This document shows positions 1 to 8,617 of a stretch of 12,689 nt of DNA, one piece after another; positions within the stretch are counted from its first letter, which is position 1; the number at the start of each line of letters is the position of its first letter. A program made the translations under genes and the position numbers. The stretch comes from SAR324 cluster bacterium (GTDB taxonomy: Bacteria; SAR324; JACQKK01), in the NCBI GenBank assembly GCA_027296185.1, contig JAPUJL010000058.1:1-12689 (forward strand), in the 5' to 3' direction. The notes below the pieces were generated by a model. The model searched no databases and had not been told where the DNA came from. It saw only the letters and a list, made by a program, of their open reading frames with translations.

Positions 1-368
1 CTAAACGGTTGGCGCTTCCGCTTTCTCAGGTAGTCGATGCAGCAGTTGACCGTGATCCGGTACAGCCAGGTGTAGAAGGAGTAGTTGTGCTGGTAGTTAT
101 GGATGTTCTTGTAGACGCGGAGGAAGATTTCCTGACTCAGGTCGTAGCTTTCCTCCTCGTCGTTAACCATCCGCAGGCAGTGGCTGTACACCTGCCGCTG
201 GTACTTGTTGATCAGGTGGTGAAAGGCCGAGCGGTCGCCGGCCTTGAGCGCCGTGATGGCCTGCTGGTCCTGACGGCGGGATTCGGCCCGGGCCTCCTGC
301 AGGGCGGCGTCCGAATTGAGCGCCACCGCCCCTGTCTTGGCCGTGCCTCGTTCAATTGCTGTCTCCAT
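1..368 (-). CDS. RpoE-like ECF RNA polymerase sigma factor (partial, N-terminal 122 residues)
   Basis: Alternative sigma factor of the extracytoplasmic function class, which directs RNA polymerase to stress or envelope promoters. The C-terminus lies beyond the left edge; 122 codons are visible of the roughly 190-200 usual for the family. Region 2 is clear: residues 48-62 (SAFHHLINKYQRQVY) are 2.1-like, 76-89 (DLSQEIFLRVYKNI) match the core-binding 2.2 helix, and 98-119 (FYTWLYRITVN then CIDYLRKRKR) match the -10 melting and recognition segment 2.3-2.4. Region 4 is outside the window. The first 40 residues are a charged, Ala/Gln-rich extension. The ATG at 368 is chosen because an in-frame TAG sits seven sense codons upstream with no other ATG or GTG between; AGGGA, 5 nt upstream, is a usable ribosome binding site. 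A candidate ECF promoter lies about 70 nt upstream. An anti-sigma factor would be expected further left. The family is certain; the subgroup is not. Confidence 0.93.
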   Translation of the reverse strand, partial: METAIERGTAKTGAVALNSDAALQEARAESRRQDQQAITALKAGDRSAFHHLINKYQRQVYSHCLRMVNDEEESYDLSQEIFLRVYKNIHNYQHNYSFYTWLYRITVNCCIDYLRKRKRQPF

Positions 369-435
369 CGCCGTCCCTGGCAGCTCCTAACGCAATGGTC
401 CCCCGCGCGCCATCCACGGCGCGGGCGTTTTCCTG

Positions 436-465
436 TTTCGACGAAATTCGCGGCGAAAGAGTTCC
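436..465 (-). promoter_or_regulatory. Candidate ECF-sigma-type promoter of the sigma factor gene
   Basis: On the minus strand, GGAACT (465-460) is followed after 18 nt by TCGAAA (441-436). This resembles the RpoE-class consensus of GGAACTT at -35 and TCnnA/TCAAA at -10 with about 16-17 nt between. The -10 box lies about 70 nt before the sigma factor ATG, in the spacer between sthA and the sigma gene. ECF sigma factors often transcribe their own genes, so position and sequence agree. The match is short and could be chance. Confidence 0.4.
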
Positions 466-512
466 CCAACCGGGTACTGCCGCAGCGCTGACGCGGGCGT
501 GCCGGTTCCCGG

Positions 513-1925
513 TCAGAGCTTGTTGACTCCGTTGAGCGCGGCGATGCGATAGCACTCGGAGAAGGTGGGGTAGTTGAACACGTGGTCGATGAAGTAGTCT
601 ACCTTGCCCTCGAACGCCATCACCGTCTGGCCGATGTGCACCAGCTCGGTCGCCTGATTGCCGATGATATGCACCCCGAGCAGCTTCAGGTTCTCCCGGT
701 TAAACAGCAGCTTGATCCTTCCGGTGGTGCTGCCGATGATCTGCCCCCGGGCGATCTCTCTGTACCCGGCGGTGCCCACCTCGTAGGAAACCATTTGCTC
801 GGTGAGCTCCTCCTCCGTCGCCCCGACAGTGGAAATCTCCGGGATCGTGTAGATGCCCGTGGGCAGCAGTTCGTAGCGGTGGCGCTCGGTGCTGTCGGTG
901 AAGGCGTGCAGCGCGGCCAGACGCCCCTGATCCATGGCCGTGGCGGCCAGGCTGGGGGGACCGATTACATCGCCAACCGCGTAGATATTGGGCAGATTGG
1001 TCTGGAAGAACGGATTGACCTTGATCAGCTGGTACTTGGCCGTCTCGATTCCGAGCTCCTCCAGCCCCAACCCTTGGGTATTACCCATCCGCCCGAAGGC
1101 GAACAGCAGAAAGTCGCTCTTGATCCGCTTGCCCGATTCCGTGGAGACGACCACGCTCTTGTCGTCCCACTCCGCGTGGCTCACCGTCTCGCCCGGGCGC
1201 ACCCGGATGCCCTGATCCCGCATGAGGTACGTCAGCGCGCTGGAAAATTCGCGGTCCAAAAAATCCAGCAGCTGGGGCCGAGGATCGACCAGGTTCACCT
1301 TGACGCCGAGGTTGGAGAAAATGGTTGCGTATTCGCAGGCGATTACCCCGCCGCCGACGATGGTGAGCGTCTTGGGAATCTCCCGAATGCCGAGCACGGT
1401 ATCGCTGTCCCGCACGCGGGGGTGGTCGAAATCGAGGAAATCCGGCCGATAGGGCCGGGTGCCCACCGCGATCACGATGTAGCTCGCCTCGAACTCCTCC
1501 TCCGGATTGCTGTCGCTGGACACGCGGACGGTATGAGGATCGATCAGGGTGGCCGCTCCCTGGATCAGGTCGACGTCGTTGCGCTCGAAGGTGTTTTCCA
1601 GCCGTTCGGTGAGGGAGCTGATCGCCGCACGCTTGCGGTGCATCAGCGGGTCGATGGTGAGGTCCTGATCGAGCCGCACGGAGATGCCGTAGATCTGCCG
1701 CTGCTTGATCAGGTTGATGTAGCGCACCGATTCCCACAGGGTTTTGCTGGGAATGGTCCCCCGGTTGAGGCTGGTGCCCCCGGTGTGGTCCTTCTCGATC
1801 ACCAGAACGCTCTTGCCCAGCTTGGCGCACTGGATGGCGGCCTTCTCCCCGCCGGGTCCGGAACCGATGACCACCAGGTCGTACTTCTTCTGGGGGTCGG
1901 CGTGTTTGCGCAGGATATCCGTCAT
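513..1925 (-). CDS. sthA: Soluble (Si-specific) NAD(P)+ transhydrogenase, SthA/UdhA family
   Basis: Cytoplasmic FAD flavoprotein that exchanges reducing equivalents between NADPH and NAD+, balancing the two pools. The 470-residue length matches the family (E. coli SthA is about 466). The FAD-binding GSGPGG is at 21-26, the second Rossmann motif GGGVIACEYA at 191-200 and the flavin-contacting YAVGDV at 315-320. SthA-typical stretches include RPYRPDFLDFDHPRVRDSD (158-176), LPTGIYTIPEIS (354-365) and the end NYPTFSECYRIAALNG (451-466). Where lipoamide dehydrogenases carry the redox cysteines of GGTCLNxGCIPSK, this protein has Ser52 and Thr57, and it lacks the catalytic His before PT near the C-terminus. 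This separates it from disulfide reductases and fits a transhydrogenase. It starts 36 nt after ltaE ends on the same strand, so the two are probably cotranscribed. The ATG has only a weak, distant GGAG upstream. Confidence 0.93.
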   Translation of the reverse strand: MTDILRKHADPQKKYDLVVIGSGPGGEKAAIQCAKLGKSVLVIEKDHTGGTSLNRGTIPSKTLWESVRYINLIKQRQIYGISVRLDQDLTIDPLMHRKRAAISSLTERLENTFERNDVDLIQGAATLIDPHTVRVSSDSNPEEEFEASYIVIAVGTRPYRPDFLDFDHPRVRDSDTVLGIREIPKTLTIVGGGVIACEYATIFSNLGVKVNLVDPRPQLLDFLDREFSSALTYLMRDQGIRVRPGETVSHAEWDDKSVVVSTESGKRIKSDFLLFAFGRMGNTQGLGLEELGIETAKYQLIKVNPFFQTNLPNIYAVGDVIGPPSLAATAMDQGRLAALHAFTDSTERHRYELLPTGIYTIPEISTVGATEEELTEQMVSYEVGTAGYREIARGQIIGSTTGRIKLLFNRENLKLLGVHIIGNQATELVHIGQTVMAFEGKVDYFIDHVFNYPTFSECYRIAALNGVNKL

Positions 1926-1961
1926 AGGGCGGTTAATTGGGCTCCAGGCTCTCGCCGGCGC

Positions 1962-3005
1962 CTACCGAGGCAGGGCTTCGTGGATGCACTCCATCGTCCG
2001 CTCGATCTGCTCCGGCGAAACGTCCAGATGGGTGACGGCGCGGGCGACCCGGCCGTTCATCCCGATGACCAGCACCCTCTGTTGCTTCAGTTTCTCCACC
2101 AGCTGCTCCAGGGTGACTTGCGGATGATCGACGGCGAAGAACACCAAATTCGTGTCAGGCATGCCCCGGGGCAAGGAGATGTGGGGATGGGCAGCCAGCC
2201 CCTCGGCCAGGCGGCGGGCGTTGGCATGATCCTCGGCCAGCCGCGCCACATGACGATCCATCGCATAACGCGCCGCGGCGGCCAGGATGCCCGCCTGCCG
2301 CATGGCGCCGCCGAACATCTTGCGGTAGCGTCGGCAGCGGCGGATGAAGCCGGCCTCCCCGGCCACAATGGACCCCACCGGTGCGCCGAGCCCCTTGGAG
2401 AAGCACAGCGTGACCGAGTCGAACGCCGCGGCGACCTTCGCCGGGCGGAGGTCCTGGGCCACGCATGCGTTCAGGAGGCGCGCGCCGTCGAGGTGCATGG
2501 CGACTCCGCGGCGGAGGGCCAGCTCTCTCAGTGCCTCGATGTTTTCCATGGGGATGATGCGCCCGCCAGCGAAGTTGTGGGTGTTCTCCAGACAGATCAG
2601 CCGGGTCGGCGCAAAATGGGGATCGTCGCCCGTTTGCAGCACGGCCTCAACTTCGGAAACGTCCAGGGTGCCGTCGGGGTTTCCCACCATCCGGAATTGA
2701 ACTCCTGAGATCGCCGCGCCCGCCGCGCTTTCGGCACGGACGATATGGGCTTGGGGATGGGCCACCACCTCGTCGCCGGGCTGGGTGTGGGCCTTCAGGG
2801 AGACCTGGTTGGCCATGGTGCCCGAGGCGACGAAGAGCGCTGCCTCCTTCTCGAAGAAGGCGGCCATCTCCTCCTCCAGGGCATTGACGGTGGGGTCCTC
2901 CCCGAACACGTCGTCGCCCACCTCCGCCTCGGCCATGACCCGCCGCATCTCCGGTCCGGGCCGGGTGACGGTATCGCTGCGTAAATCGACGATTTCGGAT
3001 GGCAT
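1962..3005 (-). CDS. ltaE: Low-specificity L-threonine aldolase (PLP enzyme)
   Basis: Cleaves L-threonine and L-allo-threonine to glycine and acetaldehyde using pyridoxal phosphate, feeding glycine and one-carbon metabolism. The 347 residues fit the family (E. coli LtaE 333). Seen: the family N-terminal signature [11 protein letters not shown] (6-16), [11 protein letters not shown] (30-40), His87 in PQAHIVRAE at the PLP-ring-stacking position, ENTHNFAGG (140-148), HLDGAR (171-176, Asp173 for the pyridine nitrogen) and the Schiff-base lysine Lys204 in [11 protein letters not shown]. The frame stays open upstream to 3191, but that extension is Arg/Pro-rich, unlike the family. The ATG at 3005 is preferred because homology begins at once and AGGGAG lies 6 nt upstream. 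That ribosome binding site falls inside a predicted hairpin. It is the first gene of a minus-strand unit with sthA. Substrate stereospecificity cannot be read from sequence. Confidence 0.93.
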   Translation of the reverse strand: MPSEIVDLRSDTVTRPGPEMRRVMAEAEVGDDVFGEDPTVNALEEEMAAFFEKEAALFVASGTMANQVSLKAHTQPGDEVVAHPQAHIVRAESAAGAAISGVQFRMVGNPDGTLDVSEVEAVLQTGDDPHFAPTRLICLENTHNFAGGRIIPMENIEALRELALRRGVAMHLDGARLLNACVAQDLRPAKVAAAFDSVTLCFSKGLGAPVGSIVAGEAGFIRRCRRYRKMFGGAMRQAGILAAAARYAMDRHVARLAEDHANARRLAEGLAAHPHISLPRGMPDTNLVFFAVDHPQVTLEQLVEKLKQQRVLVIGMNGRVARAVTHLDVSPEQIERTMECIHEALPR

Positions 3006-3030
3006 GGGGCGCTCCCTGGGCGGAGCCCCC
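3006..3030 (-). promoter_or_regulatory. Hairpin covering the ltaE ribosome binding site
   Basis: Read on the minus strand, GGGGGCTCC can pair with GGAGCGCCCC, giving nine G-C-dominated pairs with one bulged G and a 6-nt loop. The 3' arm contains most of the AGGGAG Shine-Dalgarno and ends directly at the ATG. If it folds, the start is occluded, suggesting translational control. GC-rich DNA forms such structures by chance, so function is inferred only. Confidence 0.4.
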
Positions 3031-3034
3031 GGGT

Positions 3035-3117
3035 CGTGGCGCTCCGTTCGCAATCGAACTATAAATAACTTTGATGATTGGGAAATAGCAAGACGCGGAG
3101 CAATGCGTGGCGCTCCG
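3035..3117. repeat. 12-bp direct repeat flanking the divergent promoter island
   Basis: CGTGGCGCTCCG occurs exactly at 3035-3046 and 3106-3117, one copy on each side of the AT-rich island. The second copy also forms the right arm of a perfect 8-bp inverted repeat: CGCGGAGC at 3094-3101 with GCTCCGCG at 3112-3119, 10-nt loop. A shorter GGCGCTCC is at 3008-3015. It could be a regulator binding site, an RNA hairpin in the tilS leader, or chance similarity. Confidence 0.5.
3047..3090. promoter_or_regulatory. AT-rich divergent promoter island between ltaE and tilS
   Basis: This stretch is strikingly AT-rich against GC-rich surroundings and lies between divergent genes. Toward ltaE (minus strand), TATAGT at 3063-3058 has a weak -35-like TTTCCC at 3085-3080, spacer 16 nt, predicting a short leader of about 45 nt. 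Toward tilS (plus strand), TATAAA at 3060-3065 overlaps the same sequence, but I see no good -35. Two -10-like boxes sharing bases would make transcription in the two directions mutually exclusive. Confidence 0.45.
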
Positions 3118-3200
3118 CGGAACCCGAGGCAAACCCCAGGCGGCCGGCGCGCCTGCCGCCCTTCGAGCGGTGGGGCGCCCCGGCGAGGCATGACGGCGGC

Positions 3201-4547
3201 ATGACGGCACCGCGTTCCCTACATTCGCTGGAGATTGCGCTCCGCAAGCACATGAGCGGTACGGCACCCCTTGCGGCGGGGGATCGGGTGATCGTCTCGG
3301 TCAGCGGCGGCTCCGACTCCACCGCGCTGCTGCTGCTGCTCCACGCGCTCCGCGACAGGCTCGGCTTCAGCCTGGAAGCGATCCATTTCGATCACGGACT
3401 GCGGCCGGACTCGGCCCGGGAAGCCGATTGGGTGGCCCGGCTGGCGCAGCGGCTGGATGTGCCGGTCCATCTGCGGCAGGGCTTCGACCCGCCCTCCAAG
3501 GAAAACGGAATGCAGGCCGCCGCACGGAAATGGCGCCGCGGAGAAAGTCTGGCGTTGCTCGATTCCACCGGGGCGCGCTGGATCGCCACGGGACATCAGC
3601 GCGACGATCACCTGGAAACCCTCCTGCTCAAGCTGCTGCGCGGAGTGCACCTGGCCCATATCCGGGGGCTGGAGCCCTGGGCGGAACCCTGGATGCACCC
3701 CCTGCTGGCCTTCTCGCGGAGCGGGCTCCAAGCGTACCTCCGCGAGCGGCGGCAGGACTGGCTGGAGGATCCCTCCAACCGCTGGCCCAAGTACACCCGC
3801 AACCGGGTGCGCCACGAGTTGATGCCGCTGCTGAACAGCCTGGCCCAGGGCGGTATCGCCGAGCGGCTGGAGGGGCTGGAGCGGCAGAGCCGGGAGCTGG
3901 GCGAATGGCTGGCGCAAGTGCCTCGCCCCGGGCAGAACGATCCGGCCCGCCCACCCCACTGGATCGATGCGGACGCGCTGGCGGCGCTGCCCACACTGGT
4001 CCGTTGCGAGGCGCTGCACGGATTCGTCCAGGCCCGGCTGCCAGGCGCCATCGATGCGCCGACGGTGGAAAAAGCGGCGGAGCTGGTCACCCGTTCCGAT
4101 CCCTGGGAACTCCATCTGGCCCAGGGCCGCACCCTGAGCCTGCGAGGCCGGCGGCTGCTGCTCCTGCCGCGCGCTGCCGCCGCGGAGCCGCGGGAGATGG
4201 TCGCCGGAGCGTGGCGGCTTCGCATCGCGGATGGGCTGGACGTCTCGGTTCACGATCCGGGCTCCGGGCGGGGAGGCCTGACGGTGCACAACCTGGACCC
4301 GGCAGCCCCGCTGACCGTGCGCCAAAGGCTGCCGGGAGACCGCTTTCACCCGGAGCGCCAAAAGCGGCCCGTGAAGCTGGCCGGCTTTCTCCGCGATCAG
4401 GGCGTTCCCCCGTGGGAACGGGATCACCTGCCCCTGGTGCTCACGGGGGAGGAGGTGGTGGCGGTCTACCCGCGCTTCGTGGGTAATGGACACAAGACCC
4501 CCGCCCCCGGCGGCCGTTCGCTGCGAATCGAGATTTACGGCTGGTAG
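3201..4547 (+). CDS. tilS: tRNA(Ile)-lysidine synthase
   Basis: ATP-dependent enzyme that attaches lysine to C34 of the CAU-anticodon tRNA-Ile, creating lysidine so that it reads AUA instead of AUG. It is normally essential. The 448 residues match long, three-domain TilS (E. coli 432). The PP-loop SGGSDS is at 35-40, followed by [12 protein letters not shown] (60-71), the [20 protein letters not shown] segment (129-148) that binds substrate, and [14 protein letters not shown] (198-211), the family's Y-RNR-RHE signature. The C-terminal domain is intact: [12 protein letters not shown] (373-384), [22 protein letters not shown] (392-413). The frame is open upstream to 3078, but the extra residues are unlike TilS. 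The ATG at 3201 begins directly before the homologous region; GAGG 12 nt upstream is a weak ribosome binding site. It is the first gene of the plus-strand series, divergent from ltaE and followed by ftsH, a widely conserved pairing. Confidence 0.95.
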   Translation: MTAPRSLHSLEIALRKHMSGTAPLAAGDRVIVSVSGGSDSTALLLLLHALRDRLGFSLEAIHFDHGLRPDSAREADWVARLAQRLDVPVHLRQGFDPPSKENGMQAAARKWRRGESLALLDSTGARWIATGHQRDDHLETLLLKLLRGVHLAHIRGLEPWAEPWMHPLLAFSRSGLQAYLRERRQDWLEDPSNRWPKYTRNRVRHELMPLLNSLAQGGIAERLEGLERQSRELGEWLAQVPRPGQNDPARPPHWIDADALAALPTLVRCEALHGFVQARLPGAIDAPTVEKAAELVTRSDPWELHLAQGRTLSLRGRRLLLLPRAAAAEPREMVAGAWRLRIADGLDVSVHDPGSGRGGLTVHNLDPAAPLTVRQRLPGDRFHPERQKRPVKLAGFLRDQGVPPWERDHLPLVLTGEEVVAVYPRFVGNGHKTPAPGGRSLRIEIYGW

Positions 4548-4550
4548 TCA

Positions 4551-4590
4551 CGTTCCGGCGGGCGCCTTCCGCGCCGGGACGCGGCGTCCC
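4551..4590 (+). terminator. GC-rich stem-loops after tilS (possible terminator, no U-tract)
   Basis: Three bases after the tilS stop, CGTTCCGGCG (4551-4560) pairs with CGCCGGGACG (4572-4581) across an 11-nt loop, ten pairs with one G-U. A second hairpin, GGGACG-CGG-CGTCCC (4576-4590), overlaps the first arm, so the two exclude each other. No run of T follows, so an intrinsic terminator is unproven. It may slow polymerase or protect the transcript end. Confidence 0.3.
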
Positions 4591-4618
4591 CGCAGCCCGC
4601 GAGACCCGCAGTTTGCGA

Positions 4619-4646
4619 TTGCGGTTGTGACCCTTTGGGCTATAAT
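4619..4646 (+). promoter_or_regulatory. Sigma-70-type promoter for ftsH
   Basis: A perfect TATAAT -10 box at 4641-4646 is preceded after 16 nt by TTGCGG (4619-4624), matching TTGACA at its first three bases. TTGCGA, TTGCGG and TTGTGA lie in tandem at 4613-4630, so the exact -35 is uncertain. It sits in the 246-bp tilS-ftsH spacer and predicts a start near 4653, giving a leader of about 140 nt. This implies ftsH and later genes can be expressed independently of tilS. Confidence 0.55.
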
Positions 4647-4652
4647 TTAGCA

Positions 4653-4793
4653 AGTAAAACCTCGTGCGGATGTGCGGCATTCGCTTGAGCCGGCGGATGG
4701 GCGGGTGGGCTCGCCCTGGCCGGTACGGGCAGCCGCCGCTCCGCCGTCCTGGGCCAGGATTGGCCGTCAACGCAAGCCACCGGGAGTGGATCG
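4653..4793 (+). promoter_or_regulatory. Structured 5' leader of ftsH
   Basis: About 140 nt between the predicted transcription start and the GTG start codon. CCTGGCC (4715-4721) pairs perfectly with GGCCAGG (4752-4758), and inside it GGTACGG can pair with CCGTCC with one bulge, closing an arm of about 13 pairs. The ribosome binding site GGGAG (4782-4786) lies downstream of the arm and looks free. I recognise no known riboswitch or heat-shock element. Confidence 0.3.
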
Positions 4794-6608
<1,815 letters not shown>

Positions 6609-6651
6609 GGCGGCGTGCGGCGCCGGGCCACGAGGTAGGACGAGGAGTACG

Positions 6652-7470
6652 ATGGGGCAGTTCTTCGAGTTTCTGGGAAGCATCCACGGATCGGACTTCG
6701 TCGACATCGCGCTGCTGGCGGTGGTGATCTATTGGGTGCTGGTGCTGATTCAGGGCACCCGCACCATTCCGATATTGATCGGGCTCACGGTGCTGATCGG
6801 ATCGATTTATGTGATCGCCACTCTGCTGAACCTGGATGCCATGGGTTGGATGGTGGAAAACCTGGTCAGCTCGTCGGTGGTGATCCTGGTAATTCTGTTC
6901 CAGGCGGACATCCGCAATGCCCTGGCCCAGGTGGGACTGACCACCATGCGCCGCGAGTTGACCCTGGCCGAGCAGACGGGACTGCTCGACGAGTTGGCCC
7001 ACGCGGCCCTCACCCTGGGACACCGCCGCATCGGCGCTTTGATCGTGCTGGAACGGGAGACGGGACTTCGGAACTACATCGAGCGCGGCAAGGCCATCAT
7101 GGGTCAGCCCACGGTGGACCTGCTGTTGTCGATTTTTCATACCGCTTCACCGCTCCATGACGGCGCGGTGATCATCGACCGGGAAGGCCGGCTTGCCGCC
7201 GCGCGCTGCATTCTCCCGCTTTCCTCCTCCAGCACCGCCCGCTTTTACATGGGCACCCGGCACCGGGCCGCCCTGGGCCTCACGGAGGAAACCGACGCCC
7301 TGGTAATCGTGGTGTCGGAGGAGCGGGGGGAGGTCTCGCTGGCCTACCGTGGCGAATTCGAAGAGAACTTGGACAGGGTGAAGCTGCGAGATTCCATCAC
7401 GCGCACCCTGCGGACCACCCGCGACCAAGATGCGATCCCCGATCGGCCTGCCGAAGCTCAGTCAGCTTAG
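6652..7470 (+). CDS. cdaA: Diadenylate cyclase CdaA (c-di-AMP synthase)
   Basis: Membrane-anchored enzyme condensing two ATP into cyclic di-AMP, a second messenger that controls potassium and osmolyte balance and cell-wall homeostasis. The 272 residues match CdaA/YbbP (about 270). Three predicted membrane helices occupy about 17-34, 39-58 and 68-84. The DAC domain follows, with IGALIVLERETGL (127-139), the catalytic DGA in SPLHDGAVII (166-175, DGA at 170-172) and the ATP-binding RHR in GTRHRAALGL (201-210, RHR at 203-205). Both active-site motifs are intact, so it should be active. The start is supported by GAGGAG 4-5 nt before the ATG. It lies 43 nt after ftsH and overlaps cdaR by 41 nt. That overlap fits translational coupling and the known CdaA-CdaR complex. 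The last 20 residues are a charged, probably disordered tail. Confidence 0.96.
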   Translation: MGQFFEFLGSIHGSDFVDIALLAVVIYWVLVLIQGTRTIPILIGLTVLIGSIYVIATLLNLDAMGWMVENLVSSSVVILVILFQADIRNALAQVGLTTMRRELTLAEQTGLLDELAHAALTLGHRRIGALIVLERETGLRNYIERGKAIMGQPTVDLLLSIFHTASPLHDGAVIIDREGRLAAARCILPLSSSSTARFYMGTRHRAALGLTEETDALVIVVSEERGEVSLAYRGEFEENLDRVKLRDSITRTLRTTRDQDAIPDRPAEAQSA

Positions 7471-8455
7471 CCTGCGAACCGTCTGGGAGCAGCCGGCGCT
7501 GCAGCGATTTATCACCCGTAACCTGGCGCTTAAGCTGCTGTCGCTGTTCCTTGCGGTGACCATCTGGGGTTTCATCGCGCCGCAGCGCCGGGGGGAATCC
7601 ACGGAATTCAAATTCCAGTCGCCCCTGGTGCTGCGGAATATTCCGCCCAACATGGAGATCACCTCGGAGCTGCTGCAATCGGTCAGCGTCCTGGTGCGTA
7701 CGCCGCGTAACCTGAGCAAGACGCTCAATCCGAACCTGTTCCAGGTGGGCATCGACCTGCGGAACCAGCTCCCCGGCACCTTCGATTATTCGCTCACCGA
7801 AAAGAACGTGACCTACGACAACGAGGTCTCGCCCGGTGGTCTGGAGGTGCTGCAGATCAGCCCTGCCCGGTTCTCGCTGGTGCTGGAGGAAGTCCTGGAG
7901 CGCACCGTCCCCATCAAGCTGCGGCTGATGGGCCGCGTGAGCGAGGGACTCATCATCGAATCGGCGGAGGTGGTGCCGGCCGAGGTCACGGTGGCCGGGC
8001 CGGCATCGGTCGTCGAAAACCTGGACTCCATCACGACGGAACCGCTGGACATTCAGGATTTGGACACGAACGTGGACATGCTGGCCTCACTTGAGATTCC
8101 CCACCATCAGGTGCGCATCCTCGATTCCGAGGACACCCTGTACATGGCGCAGATCAAGGTGGGCTTCACGCCCATGCAGGTGCTGCTGCTGGACGTTCCG
8201 GTAATTCTCGAGAACGCGGAGTTCGCCTACCAAACGAGCACCCAAACGGTGAACGCCCTGATCGTCGGGCCGCAGAGCGCCGTGGCCAACCTGAACAACG
8301 GCAACGTCTTCGCCGTGATCGACCTGTCCGAATATCCCCCGGGGGACTATCGGGCGCTCACGCCCAAAGTGGTCTTACCGGATCTGGTTACGGTAGTGGA
8401 GCAATGGCCCATCGTGGACCTATTCGTCTTGAAACGGAAAATCGGAGAATCGTAG
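7430..8455 (+). CDS. cdaR: YbbR-domain protein CdaR, regulator of diadenylate cyclase
   Basis: Single-pass membrane protein with an extracytoplasmic tail that binds and modulates CdaA. The 341 residues have one transmembrane helix (about 31-50, LALKLLSLFLAVTIWGF), typical of YbbR, preceded by a short cytoplasmic segment. The rest looks like three tandem YbbR repeats with phrases such as LLQSVSVLVRTP (62-73), EVLERTVPIKLRL and PAEVTVAGPASVVENLDSI. The sequence ends shortly after the last repeat (WPIVDLFVLKRK). The ATG at 7430 lies inside the cdaA coding region with no clear ribosome binding site, so translation probably depends on ribosomes finishing cdaA. Identity rests on the membrane segment, the repeat style and its place directly behind cdaA. 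In many genomes glmM comes next; here it does not. Confidence 0.9.
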   Translation: MRSPIGLPKLSQLSLRTVWEQPALQRFITRNLALKLLSLFLAVTIWGFIAPQRRGESTEFKFQSPLVLRNIPPNMEITSELLQSVSVLVRTPRNLSKTLNPNLFQVGIDLRNQLPGTFDYSLTEKNVTYDNEVSPGGLEVLQISPARFSLVLEEVLERTVPIKLRLMGRVSEGLIIESAEVVPAEVTVAGPASVVENLDSITTEPLDIQDLDTNVDMLASLEIPHHQVRILDSEDTLYMAQIKVGFTPMQVLLLDVPVILENAEFAYQTSTQTVNALIVGPQSAVANLNNGNVFAVIDLSEYPPGDYRALTPKVVLPDLVTVVEQWPIVDLFVLKRKIGES

Positions 8456-8617
8456 ACCGAACCGGAACGCATATCGCACCAGCCGGCGCGCGCGGCCCAC
8501 GGAGCTGAGCCGCGGCGAACCGCGCCACACCCGGGGCTTCCCGGGCCGAGACGTGATAGACCCGCCCCGCGCCGGGGCGCGCGCGCACCTCACCGCCGAA
8601 CGTGAAGGACGCAGAAC
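8456..8617 (+). promoter_or_regulatory. Structured 5' leader of rng with three consecutive hairpins
   Basis: The 162-bp cdaR-rng spacer contains three compact stem-loops in a row: CGCGG-CGAA-CCGCG (8511-8524), CCCGGG-GCTT-CCCGGG (8530-8545) and CGCCCCG-CGC-CGGGGCG (8563-8579). All stems are perfect. They lie before the ribosome binding site AAGGA (8603-8607), which stays unpaired in this model. No T-run follows, so these are unlikely to be ordinary intrinsic terminators, and I found no convincing promoter. In E. coli, RNase E limits its own mRNA through hairpins in the rne 5' leader; a similar role here is inferred. Confidence 0.45.

Noticed and set aside
9..491. Plus-strand 160-codon frame over the sigma factor
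   Set aside because: The minus-strand translation gives an unmistakable ECF region 2; the plus-strand frame is its shadow.
470..512. Inverted ACCGGG/CCCGGT as an sthA terminator
   Set aside because: The arms are short with a loop of about 30 nt and no T-run follows, so it is not supportable.
582..2708. A 708-codon open frame on the plus strand running antisense through sthA and ltaE
   Set aside because: It crosses two clearly identified genes and their spacer, shows no recognisable domain, and long antisense frames are expected where codons end in G or C.
3190..3204. Four-codon mini-frame whose TGA overlaps the tilS ATG, resembling a leader peptide
   Set aside because: It arises from a repeated ATGACGGC-like string, has no properly spaced ribosome binding site and is too short to distinguish from chance.
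3219..4493. A 424-codon minus-strand frame opposite tilS, and a 359-codon one opposite ftsH (5628-6707)
   Set aside because: Both mirror strongly conserved genes, have Gln/Arg/Pro-rich low-complexity translations and no family resemblance.
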